The translations under genes and the position numbers were made by a program. Below are positions 38,141 through 46,180 of a stretch of 64,000 nt of DNA, one piece after another. Below the pieces are notes generated by a model that saw only the letters and a program-made list of their open reading frames with translations, made no database searches and was not told the DNA's origin. Position 1 is the first letter of the stretch, and each line of letters begins with the position of its first letter. This DNA is from Collimonas humicola (GTDB taxonomy: Bacteria > Pseudomonadota > Gammaproteobacteria > Burkholderiales > Burkholderiaceae_D): NCBI RefSeq assembly GCF_018304945.1, contig NZ_JAGQEE010000001.1, positions 1,116,001 through 1,180,000 on the forward strand, written 5' to 3'.

Positions 38141-38205
38141 ACCTTCATATCTGATAATCAATCCTTAGAAGTAAATTCATCGCTGCAGAGCCGAGGGACA
38201 TCAAT

Positions 38206-38670
38206 ATGAAACTCAAAGCCGTTTTGTCAGCAAGCGCGATGCTATGCGCGACGTTCGCCAGCCCGTCCTGGGCCGCCAGCGCAAATGTGGTGGTAAAGGC
38301 GTCGATTGCCGGGGGCTGCACAATAGCCGGTATCGGAGAACTGGATTTTGGCGGCCTGGACCAGTCCAGCAACAGCCCCGCCACCGCCAACGGCCTGGTA
38401 ACTTATTGGTGCACAAAAGATACGCCTTACACGATTACCTTGGGCAATGGTGAAAATTACGACGCGGGCAGCGCAACCCGGCAAATGAAACAAAACGGGG
38501 GCGCAGCGCTGCTTCCTTATCAGCTCACCGCGGACAAGAACAGCGGCAGCGGCCTTGGCCCTGCAAGCAATGAACGGCTGACGCTGACAGGAACCATACT
38601 GAGCGCCGACGTCAAAAATGCCGCCGCCGCGAACTACCTGGACAATGTCATCGTGACCATCGAGCCATAG
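38206..38670 (+). CDS. Csu-type fimbrial subunit 1, operon A (spore coat U domain)
   Basis: A 154-residue exported pilin of the SCPU family, the subunit class of archaic Csu chaperone-usher pili. The signal peptide ends at SWAA-SAN. The mature part has GGCTIAGIGELDFGGL at the N-terminus and YWCTKDTPYTITLGNGENYDAG, where the two Cys form the pilin disulphide. The C-terminal strand VIVTIEP should engage the chaperone. It is the first gene of a five-gene operon and begins after GAGGG eight bases upstream of ATG. Confidence 0.9.
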   Translation: MKLKAVLSASAMLCATFASPSWAASANVVVKASIAGGCTIAGIGELDFGGLDQSSNSPATANGLVTYWCTKDTPYTITLGNGENYDAGSATRQMKQNGGAALLPYQLTADKNSGSGLGPASNERLTLTGTILSADVKNAAAANYLDNVIVTIEP

Positions 38671-38677
38671 CGACGCC

Positions 38678-39193
38678 ATGGCGCCATGCAGCCACACACA
38701 GTCACCAGCGGCTTGGCCCGCTGCACGCTACCGCTGCCATGTCCTGTGCATTTTCCTGCTCCTGCTGCAACTGGCCGCGCGCGACGGACGGGCCGATACC
38801 GGCGACATACTGGTGCGCGTGATTGTCGAAGGCGGATGCACCATCGTCGATTCCGGCGAACTCAACTTTGGCGTGCTCAATCCCGCCAGCGGCAACCCGG
38901 CAACGGCGACAGGCACAGTGAGCTATTGGTGTGCGAAAGGCACGCCATATACCATTCAGCTTGGCAACGGCGAGAACTATGATGCTGGCAAAGGCCTGCG
39001 GCAAATGATGCAGGAAGGAGGCAGCGGCACGCTTCCCTACGCCTTGCAGGAACCGCCTGGCAATCCTTACATCGGCAACGGACCGACGCCGCCAGACACC
39101 TTCCAGATGGTCGCCACGGTCCGCGCAGAAGATGTCAGGAACGCAGCTGCAGCGGCTTACCGCGACAATCTGGTAATTACCATCGAACCATAA
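38678..39193 (+). CDS. Csu-type fimbrial subunit 2, operon A (spore coat U domain)
   Basis: A 171-residue paralogue of the preceding subunit, from which it is separated by 7 bases. GGCTIVDSGELNFGVL and YWCAKGTPYTIQLGNGENYDAG are nearly the same as in subunit 1, and it also ends VITIEP. The N-terminus is odd: about 40 residues with several Cys and a hydrophobic stretch VLCIFLLLLQLAARDGRA that serves as signal. The true start could be later, as no ribosome site decides it. Tandem duplication of a subunit gene is the simplest origin. Confidence 0.85.
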   Translation: MAPCSHTQSPAAWPAARYRCHVLCIFLLLLQLAARDGRADTGDILVRVIVEGGCTIVDSGELNFGVLNPASGNPATATGTVSYWCAKGTPYTIQLGNGENYDAGKGLRQMMQEGGSGTLPYALQEPPGNPYIGNGPTPPDTFQMVATVRAEDVRNAAAAAYRDNLVITIEP

Positions 39194-39217
39194 TCCATCG
39201 TCAAGACAGGGGGTATC

Positions 39218-39967
39218 GTGCATAAAAAAATGAGGGCCGCAACGGCCGGGATTGTTGGCTTGCTGATCTCCTGCGCTGGGCCGGGCATGGCGGCGAACAT
39301 GAGTGTGACGCCGCTGCGGCTGGACCTGGCGGCAAATAAATCCGCGGTTGTCACTATCAGCAACGACAGCGACAACACACTTGACCTGGCCGTCAATGCG
39401 ATGACCTGGACGCAAGACGAGACCGCGGCCGATCAACATCAGAAAACCGATGCGCTGGCGTTTTATCCCGCGGCGTTCAGCCTGGCGCCGCATGCGAAAC
39501 GCAGCATCCGGGTCAGCGCCAAGCCTGGCGCACCGCGGCCAGCCGTCGAAGCCGCCTACCGTCTCTACATCACCGAGTTGCCGCCGGCGCAGCACGCGCA
39601 GCATGGCGAAGCCATCCAGCTGGAAGTGCGTTTCGGCCTGCCGGTTTTCATACGCCAAGACAATGCCGCGCCAGCGCTCAGCGCCGTAGCGGTCACTGGC
39701 AGTCCCGGCACGGTGGATGTCAAGCTGAAAAACACGGGCAGCGCACACGCGCGCATCGAAACCATCCGCTCCAAGCCGGAAGGCATCGATGAGAACCAAT
39801 TCAAGCAGTGGTATCTGTTGCCCGCCGCGGAGCGTACTTACCGCCTCCAGGTGACGCCCGCCTTGTGCCAGGCAAGCGATCGCAAGGTCACGCTGCAGGT
39901 ACGCGCCGACAGCCGCGTTATCCCGGTCGGCATCGCCCTGCCCGTCGAGACATGCAGCGGCAAATAG
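39218..39967 (+). CDS. Periplasmic fimbrial chaperone, operon A (CsuC-like)
   Basis: A 249-residue PapD-family chaperone that donates a strand to fold pilus subunits. A signal peptide ends near GMAA. Domain 1 contains SVTPLRLDLAANKSAVVTISNDS and FSLAPHAKRSIRVSA, and RLYITELPP is the hinge-region signature. A GTG start at 39218, four bases after AGGGGG, is preferred to ATG 39230. It is followed by the usher. Confidence 0.9.
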   Translation: MHKKMRAATAGIVGLLISCAGPGMAANMSVTPLRLDLAANKSAVVTISNDSDNTLDLAVNAMTWTQDETAADQHQKTDALAFYPAAFSLAPHAKRSIRVSAKPGAPRPAVEAAYRLYITELPPAQHAQHGEAIQLEVRFGLPVFIRQDNAAPALSAVAVTGSPGTVDVKLKNTGSAHARIETIRSKPEGIDENQFKQWYLLPAAERTYRLQVTPALCQASDRKVTLQVRADSRVIPVGIALPVETCSGK

Positions 39968-40018
39968 CTGGCCGCGGCAGACAGATGAGTGAGGATGGCC
40001 ACGGGACATGCCGCCGCA

Positions 40019-42370
40019 ATGGCAAGATATGACTTCACAATGGCAAGCAGCGTGCTGCTCGCAGCTTGCATTTCTCACTCGATCCCCGCCGCCAGTTGGG
40101 CTGCCTCCGCCACGCCCAAAACCGGCGAGCCGACGGTCTGGCTGGTCGACATCAACGGCCGTCCCGACATTGAAGTCTTTGCCCGCACCAACGGCAAGCT
40201 GGTGTATCTGCCCCAGGCGCTATTGCAGGAGGCCGGCATCGTCACGCAAGCGCCCTTCCCCGCCTTGCTGCCTTTCGACGATGGCATGTATTTCCTGCCG
40301 GATCAGATTGAGGGGGCGAAAGTCAACGCCGACTTCGATCAGCAAAAATATCACTTGCATGTGCCGCCAGAACGGCTCAAGGCGCAAACCATTGATCTTT
40401 CGCCGGCAAAGATATTGCCGCTGTCGCCAGAACCGCCATGGTCGGCCTATTTCGACTACAGCTACAGCGAGACCCGCGCCCGCGGCAATCTCGCGCGTCA
40501 AGGCAGCCTGTCGTCGCATCTGCGGCTGTTCGGCTGGTCGCTTTATGACGATCACGTTTTCCAGAACAGCGGCAGCGGTTTTCTCAAGCAGCGCATACAA
40601 ACCGCGGCCTTTCATGACTGGCCGGCGCAAGCGTTGCGGCTGTCGCTCGGCGACAACACCATCGATACGGCGGAACTGGGGCGCGCCACCCCATTTTTCG
40701 GCCTGCGCCTGCAACGCAATTACAATCTTCAGCCGGGTTTCATCAGCGACCAGACGGCCACCTTGTCCGGCGTCGCCGCAACTCCGTCGACAGCTGACAT
40801 CTATATGGACGGAGTGTTGACCGCCACCACGAACCTGGGCGCGGGACCATTCAATTTACAGAATCTGCGCGATTACGGCGGCTTGCGCAACATCCAGGTT
40901 GTCGTGCGCGACGCCTCAGGCGCACAGAAAACCTATTCCTTGCCGTTTTATTTCACGAACAATTTGCTGCGCAAGGGGATCGACGATTTCGACATCGGTA
41001 CCGGCCAGCAGCGCCAGGGCTACGGTTCCGGCAGCTACGGCGGGTTGGCGGCGAGCGGCCAGTATCGCTACGGATTGAGCGACGATATGACCGTCGGCTT
41101 GCGCGGCAATTCCGTGCCGGGCGACCAGCGGCTATCGCCATTGCTGACAGCGCGGCTGGGGACGGTCGCCGTTGCGACATTGATCGCGGCCACGCGCTGG
41201 CATGACGGGCAGCGTTACTCCGCCCAGGAACTGAATCTCAGCGCACAACAACGCGGAACCACCCTGCGTGCCCAATGGCGCGCCACCTCGAACGGCTTTG
41301 ACGATGCTCCGCCAGCATCGCCTGGCGTCCAGCTGCTGCCGGATATTCGCGCGCACGACGCGCTGTCGCTGGGCTGGGACCAGAATTTAGGAGCGCTAGG
41401 CTACTTCTCTACGGTAGCGACGCGCCGCTGGCGCTTTGACGGCAAGATGGAAGCCGACGCCTCGATCTCCTGGTCGCACAAACTCCCGGGGCGCGGCACC
41501 TTGCAAGTCGGCGCGCTGACCACCTTTGGCGACACCACGCGGCAGCGCTCCTTGTTCATCTCGGCCAGCTTTGCACTCGGCGAACGCTCTTATATCAACG
41601 GCGGCCTCCGAAAAAACCAGGACAGCCCGCCGCAGTACTATCTGCAGGCGGCGCAGAATATCGCCTCCGACGGCGGTTTCGGCTATCGCTTGTACGGCAG
41701 CGAGCAGGCCGGCAACAAAGACCAAGAAGCCGAATTCAACTGGCAGGCCAAGTGGCTGGAACTGAGCGGCAGCGCGCGCAGCGCCAACACCGGCTCTACC
41801 AGCTACGAAGCCCAGCGGCTGCAGGTCTCCGGGGCGCTGGCGACGGTCGGGGGAGAAATCCGCGCGGCGCCATTCATACGTGAAGCGTTTGCGGTTGCCT
41901 CGGTGGGATATCCCGATGTCCGGGTCTATCGCTCTGGCCAGATGATCGGGCGCACGGATGCTGGCGGATCGATCCTGATCCCCCAATTGGCGCCCTATGC
42001 GGACACCACGATCGCAATCGAAGCGGACGACCTGCCGCTGGATGTCGATTTGCTCGCGCCGCAGCTGGAAGCCGTGCCCGCCGATGGCGCTGGGCTATTG
42101 CTGAAGTTTGCATTGCCGAAAATTGCCGCCATGAGCGGCAATTTACGCAGAACCGATGGCCCGGTGAAAAATCGCAGCATTGAAATCACCGGCCCGGACG
42201 GCAAGACAAGCATGTCCCGCACCGGCAGCGACGGCTTCTTTGAACTCGACGGCATTCGCGCCGGCAGTTATCGCTTGCGTGTCGCCGGCAGCTGCCACGC
42301 CACCGTGGCGGTGCCGCCAGACGCGCCCGCGATATTCCAGACGGGAGACGTGCATTGTGAAGATGAATGA
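40019..42370 (+). CDS. Outer-membrane fimbrial usher, operon A (CsuD-like)
   Basis: About 783 residues forming the usher pore for subunit assembly. The N-terminus has a signal peptide, then VWLVDINGRPDIEVFARTNGKL. The barrel contains RLSLGDNTIDT, ATPSTADIYMDGVL and FYFTNNLLRKGIDDFDIGTG. The C-terminal part has VASVGYPDVRVYRSGQMIGRTDAGGSILIPQL and a small carboxypeptidase-like domain (SIEITGPDGKTSM). Start codons at 39989 (GTG), 39995, 40019 and 40040 are all possible; 40019 gives the best signal peptide. The end overlaps the next gene. Confidence 0.9.
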   Translation: MARYDFTMASSVLLAACISHSIPAASWAASATPKTGEPTVWLVDINGRPDIEVFARTNGKLVYLPQALLQEAGIVTQAPFPALLPFDDGMYFLPDQIEGAKVNADFDQQKYHLHVPPERLKAQTIDLSPAKILPLSPEPPWSAYFDYSYSETRARGNLARQGSLSSHLRLFGWSLYDDHVFQNSGSGFLKQRIQTAAFHDWPAQALRLSLGDNTIDTAELGRATPFFGLRLQRNYNLQPGFISDQTATLSGVAATPSTADIYMDGVLTATTNLGAGPFNLQNLRDYGGLRNIQVVVRDASGAQKTYSLPFYFTNNLLRKGIDDFDIGTGQQRQGYGSGSYGGLAASGQYRYGLSDDMTVGLRGNSVPGDQRLSPLLTARLGTVAVATLIAATRWHDGQRYSAQELNLSAQQRGTTLRAQWRATSNGFDDAPPASPGVQLLPDIRAHDALSLGWDQNLGALGYFSTVATRRWRFDGKMEADASISWSHKLPGRGTLQVGALTTFGDTTRQRSLFISASFALGERSYINGGLRKNQDSPPQYYLQAAQNIASDGGFGYRLYGSEQAGNKDQEAEFNWQAKWLELSGSARSANTGSTSYEAQRLQVSGALATVGGEIRAAPFIREAFAVASVGYPDVRVYRSGQMIGRTDAGGSILIPQLAPYADTTIAIEADDLPLDVDLLAPQLEAVPADGAGLLLKFALPKIAAMSGNLRRTDGPVKNRSIEITGPDGKTSMSRTGSDGFFELDGIRAGSYRLRVAGSCHATVAVPPDAPAIFQTGDVHCEDE

Positions 42371-42959
42371 TGCCTGCGCCAAAAGATCGCCATGCCTGCA
42401 TCTGCCGTTTGCCTTGCTGGCCGCACTGGCGTTGCATCTCAGCGCCTTGCCGATGGCGCACGCGCAATTGAGCGGCGGCGCGGTGCCGCTCGGATCAGGG
42501 CCGTCATTAGCGATTCCCCAGCCCAAGGCAAGAAACGGGCGCGCGGCCAATGCCAATCAGGCGCCGGCGATTGCCGGCGCCTGCACGCTGATAATCAATA
42601 ATTTTACGTTTGGCAGGTATGTATCCGGCCAGGCCACGTCGCTGAATGGCTCATGGGGCATGACGGTCAATTGCGACAGTTTCCAGACCATTACGGCCAC
42701 CGTCACTCCCAGCAACGGAACCGGAAACTATTTCCTGCGCCTGATGAACCAGGTCGGCGGCGACGATACGCTCGGCTACCAGCTGTATACAGACTGGAAC
42801 CATACGACGATCTGGGGCGACGGCACACAGGCGACCTCGCCTATCACAAACTCTGGCGCAGGGGTTGTGGTGCTGGACGTGTTTGGCAAGGTTGGCGCCA
42901 GCCAGAATATACGGCCGGGCAGCTACGAAGAAAGCATCGTCGTTACAGTGGAGCCATGA
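42357..42959 (+). CDS. Csu-type fimbrial tip subunit, operon A (CsuE-like)
   Basis: A 200-residue SCPU-family protein, likely the tip adhesin. Signal peptide ends at MAHA-QL. The mature protein has GACTLIINNFTFGRYVSG, NCDSFQTITATVTPSNGTG and DTLGYQLYTDWNHTTIWGDG, the classic SCPU C-terminal pattern, and ends VVTVEP. A GTG start ten bases after GGGAG is preferred to ATG 42363; both lie within the usher end. The 3' end overlaps the convergent LysR gene by 17 bases. Confidence 0.85.
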   Translation: MKMNDACAKRSPCLHLPFALLAALALHLSALPMAHAQLSGGAVPLGSGPSLAIPQPKARNGRAANANQAPAIAGACTLIINNFTFGRYVSGQATSLNGSWGMTVNCDSFQTITATVTPSNGTGNYFLRLMNQVGGDDTLGYQLYTDWNHTTIWGDGTQATSPITNSGAGVVVLDVFGKVGASQNIRPGSYEESIVVTVEP

Positions 42960-43863
42960 CAGCGTCGTCCAGAATGCGGTCGCGTCCAAAATGCGCAAGC
43001 ACGAAATCGATGAACGATTTCAGCTTCGGCGTCATCTTGCGGTTCGAGGCCACCACCAGGTGCATCGGCCGGTGCTGCAGTTCGTAATCAGCCAGCAGGC
43101 GCTGCAGCCGTCCGGCCGCCACCTCGTCGCGCAGCAGGGCTTCCGGCTGCATGATGATGCCGATGCCTTGCAAGGCGGCGGTGCGCAAGGCGAGGCCGTT
43201 ATTCGCGCGGAAATTGCCGTGCACCTCGATCTCATGCTGTACGCCGCCAAGGGAAAACTGCCACAGGTTATAGCGGCTGCCATGGACGAAGCTGAGGCAA
43301 TTGTGTTCAAGCAGCTGCTGCGGCGTTTGCGGCGCGCCATGCCGCGCCAGGTAATCCGGCGAAGCGCAAACCATGGCCCGATACGGTTGCAAAGGCCGCG
43401 CGATCAGGCTCGAATCCGGCAAGGGGCCGATCCGCAGCCCGACCTCGAAACCCTCTTCGACCAGGTCGACCACGCGGTCGTTCAGGGACAGGTCCAGTTC
43501 AACGTCGGGATAACGCTCCAGGTATTCTCGTATCACCGCGGTCAGCATCAAGCCGCCGAACGTTGCCGGCGCGGTCACCCGCAGCACGCCGCGCGGCAGC
43601 AGCTGCATTTGCTTGACCGAGGCGTCGGCCGCCTCGATTTCCAGCAGCGCCTGCTTGCAGCGCTCGAAATACAGCTGGCCGATCTCGGTCAGGCTCTGAC
43701 GCCGCGTGGTGCGGTTGAGCAGCCGCACCCCAAGCTGCTCCTCCAGCTGGCGCACATGCTTGCCGACCATGGTGGGCGAAATCCCCGCTTCCTCGGCGGC
43801 GGCGGAAAATCCGCCCTTCTCTACCACGCGGACGAAAATCTGCATGCTGGTCAATCTATCCAT
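42943..43863 (-). CDS. LysR-family transcriptional regulator (divergent to SDR)
   Basis: A 306-residue regulator. The winged helix FVRVVEKGGFSAAAEEAGISPTMVGKHVRQLEEQL is at about 9-45, followed by LNRTTRRQSLTEIG, and the effector domain begins near residue 88. ATG 43863 (MDRLTSM) was chosen because it gives the standard N-terminus; upstream in-frame sequence is unconserved. It is divergent from the short-chain dehydrogenase across 170 bases that contain the octamer repeats, and it probably controls that gene. The 3' end overlaps the fimbrial tip gene. Confidence 0.92.
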   Translation of the reverse strand: MDRLTSMQIFVRVVEKGGFSAAAEEAGISPTMVGKHVRQLEEQLGVRLLNRTTRRQSLTEIGQLYFERCKQALLEIEAADASVKQMQLLPRGVLRVTAPATFGGLMLTAVIREYLERYPDVELDLSLNDRVVDLVEEGFEVGLRIGPLPDSSLIARPLQPYRAMVCASPDYLARHGAPQTPQQLLEHNCLSFVHGSRYNLWQFSLGGVQHEIEVHGNFRANNGLALRTAALQGIGIIMQPEALLRDEVAAGRLQRLLADYELQHRPMHLVVASNRKMTPKLKSFIDFVLAHFGRDRILDDAVMAPL

Positions 43864-43963
43864 GATTTGCCGTCCGCCCTCAATTAAACACCACCAGTTA
43901 CAAGTGATAGGAATAATAAGGTATTTATCCACCAATGAGAAGCAATCATAATCGGTCCCTGAT

Positions 43964-44019
43964 CTCACCTACTCACCTACTCACCTACTCACCTACTTAC
44001 CTACTTACCTACTTACCTA
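43964..44019 (+). repeat. Octanucleotide tandem repeat, seven units
   Basis: Four copies of CTCACCTA (43964-43995) are followed directly by three of CTTACCTA (43996-44019), giving 56 bases of pure 8-bp repeat. The last unit ends 14 bases before the SDR start, with AAGGAG in between. The tract is in the 5' leader or promoter, not in the coding frame from ATG 44034. Slippage would shift spacing by 8 bases per unit. Confidence 0.95.
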
Positions 44020-44033
44020 TTAAGGAGCGCAAC

Positions 44034-44633
44034 ATGAAAATAGCGGTTATCGGTGCCACAGGCACAGTCGGCAAGGCAGTCGTCCAGCAGTTGGCGGCGC
44101 GCCACGACATCATCGAAGTCGGCAACAGCAGCGGCCAGTACCAGGTCGACATCACCGACATTCACAGCGTCGAACGCCTGTTCGAACAGATCGGCAAGGT
44201 CGACGCCATCGTCTCGACCGCCGGCAAACTGCATTTCGGCCCGCTGCAGGAATTGACCCCGGAAAAATTCCAGGTCGGACTGCGCGACAAGCTGATGGGC
44301 CAGATCAACCTGGCGCTGGTGGCCCAGCACCACCTCAACGACGGCGGCTCGATCACCCTCACCAGCGGCATCCTGAGCCACGAACCAATCCTGCAAGGGG
44401 TCAACGCCAGCACGGTCAACGCCGCGCTCGACGGTTTCGTGCGCGCCGCCGCCATCGAACTCAAGCGCGGCATCCGTATCAACATCGTCAGCCCGACCGT
44501 GCTGCAGGAATCGCTGGCCAGCTATGGTCCGTTCTTCTACGGCTTTGAAGCAGCACCGGCGAGCCGCGTGGCGCTGGCTTACAGCCGCAGCGTCGAAGGC
44601 GCGCAGACCGGCCAGGTTTACCGGGTCTGGTAA
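44034..44633 (+). CDS. Short-chain dehydrogenase-like protein with altered active site
   Basis: A 199-residue SDR-fold protein. The N-terminal NAD(P) motif GATGTVG (7-13), DITDIHSVERLF and IVSTAGKLHFGPL (the NAG-like motif) are present. At the active site the expected YxxxK is missing: the segment before ALDGFVRAAAIEL is GVNASTVNA, so the Tyr and Lys positions appear to be Ala and Asn. It may be a NAD(P)-binding protein with a different chemistry or a regulatory role. AAGGAG lies seven bases before ATG 44034. It is divergent from a LysR gene. Confidence 0.82.
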   Translation: MKIAVIGATGTVGKAVVQQLAARHDIIEVGNSSGQYQVDITDIHSVERLFEQIGKVDAIVSTAGKLHFGPLQELTPEKFQVGLRDKLMGQINLALVAQHHLNDGGSITLTSGILSHEPILQGVNASTVNAALDGFVRAAAIELKRGIRINIVSPTVLQESLASYGPFFYGFEAAPASRVALAYSRSVEGAQTGQVYRVW

Positions 44634-44792
44634 TTCACCTCCGCCTCAGGGTAAGCTGCATCATCGCTGTCAGCGACTTTGTCAAAAGATGTCAGGATTT
44701 TGTCAAGATGATGCAGTAAGATTGGCTGCACAATAAGGGCTCGTTAGGAATAAGTTAAGCGCAGCCAATCCTTCCCTTTCAAGAGGCCTGAC

Positions 44793-45995
44793 ATGGTGAA
44801 TGTAGTAAAGCGCATCCAGGAGTACAACGCCGGCCGCGATCCGCAGCGCCTGCAACTCAAATACAAGAATATCCGCAACGATCCCTTCACTTTCCTGCGC
44901 GGCACCTGCCATCTGTTCTATGAACGCCTGCCATACAGCGGCTTGATGCGAAGCGCGCCGCTGGCGTGGATCTGCGGCGACATGCATCTGGAAAACTTCG
45001 GCAGCTACAAGGGCGACAACCGCCTGGCCTACTTCGACATGAACGATTTCGACGAGGCTGTGCTGGCGCCGGCGAGCTGGGAACTGGTCCGGTTCCTGAC
45101 CAGCGTGCTGATTGCGGCCGACGGTTCCTCCGCCAGTCCTGCCGATACGCGCCTGCTGTGCCGCAGCTTTATCGACGCCTATGCCAATGCACTGAGCCTG
45201 GGCAAGCCGCGCTGGGTAGAACGCGACACCGCCACCGGCATGGTGGGCGACCTGCTGAACGGCCTGCGCGGCCGCCAGCGCTCGGTTTATCTCGATAGCC
45301 GCAGCCTGCGCAAGGGCAAGCAGCGGGTACTGCGGGCGGACGGCAAGAAAGCGCTGCCGGTATCCGACAAGCAGCGCGCCAAAGTCACCAGGTTCATGCA
45401 GAAATTCGCCAGCAAACAACCCAATCCGGCGTTCTACAAGGTGCTGGACGTGGCGCGCCGCATCGCCGGCACCGGCAGCCTGGGCGTCGACCGCTATGTG
45501 ATCCTGGTCGAGGGCAAGGGTTCTCCCAACGGCAACTACCTGCTGGACCTGAAGCAGGCGCTGCCTTCTTCATTGACGCCCTACCTGAAGGTGGCGCAGC
45601 CCAAATGGAAGAGCGAGGCGCAGCGCGTAGTAGCCCTGCAACGTCGCTGCCAGGCGGTTTCCATGGCCTTCCTGCAGCCGGTCATGCTGGGCAAGACCTC
45701 GTATGTGCTGCGCGGCCTGCAACCCAGCGAAGACCGGGTAGCGCTGAAGCAGCCGCGTCACAGCACCGCCGAAATCCAGCAAGTCATGACTGTCATGGGC
45801 GACATCGTCGCCTGGGCGCAGCTGCGCAGCGCCGGCCGCCAGGGCTCGGCGATCGCCGACGAGCTGATCGCCTTCGGCCAGGGCAAGAAGTGGAAAAAGC
45901 AATTGCTGGACGCTGCCCAGAATTGCGCGGCGCAGGTGCGCAAGGATTGGCAGACCTATTGCAAGGCTTATGACGCCGGCGCCTTTGATTTGTAA
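44793..45995 (+). CDS. DUF2252 family protein, kinase-like
   Basis: A 400-residue cytoplasmic protein of the DUF2252 family. ICGDMHLENFG (residues 60-70) has the Brenner motif HGDxHxxN of aminoglycoside/choline-type kinases except that the first His is Cys. YFDMNDFDEA (80-89) fits the metal-binding Asp that follows. This suggests a phosphotransferase fold, but no substrate is known. The rest is helical with no other domains. A promoter may lie in the 159-base gap with two TTTGTCAA-like copies near 44677-44709. Confidence 0.8.
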   Translation: MVNVVKRIQEYNAGRDPQRLQLKYKNIRNDPFTFLRGTCHLFYERLPYSGLMRSAPLAWICGDMHLENFGSYKGDNRLAYFDMNDFDEAVLAPASWELVRFLTSVLIAADGSSASPADTRLLCRSFIDAYANALSLGKPRWVERDTATGMVGDLLNGLRGRQRSVYLDSRSLRKGKQRVLRADGKKALPVSDKQRAKVTRFMQKFASKQPNPAFYKVLDVARRIAGTGSLGVDRYVILVEGKGSPNGNYLLDLKQALPSSLTPYLKVAQPKWKSEAQRVVALQRRCQAVSMAFLQPVMLGKTSYVLRGLQPSEDRVALKQPRHSTAEIQQVMTVMGDIVAWAQLRSAGRQGSAIADELIAFGQGKKWKKQLLDAAQNCAAQVRKDWQTYCKAYDAGAFDL

Positions 45996-46180
45996 CCGCG
46001 GCAATCGGCAATCCCTCGGCCGCTCGCCGCGGAAAGACTAAATGCTTGCGGTGCTGTCCTATTATCAAGTAATTCAAGGTATGATTCTGATCGCTGCATC
46101 CAGTACGCAGACCAGAAAAACATCCAGGAGCAATTGCCGCACCTGCCCGGATATCTGCGCAAAACCCCTTGAGAACAATA

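Noticed and set aside
43964-44019. CRISPR-like array
   Set aside because: The repeats are 8 bp and contiguous without spacers, and no cas genes are present.
43935-44633. SDR protein with an N-terminal extension translated from the octamer repeat
   Set aside because: The repeat-derived Leu/Thr/Tyr segment has no ribosome site, whereas AAGGAG precedes ATG 44034 by seven bases and the cofactor motif starts right after it.
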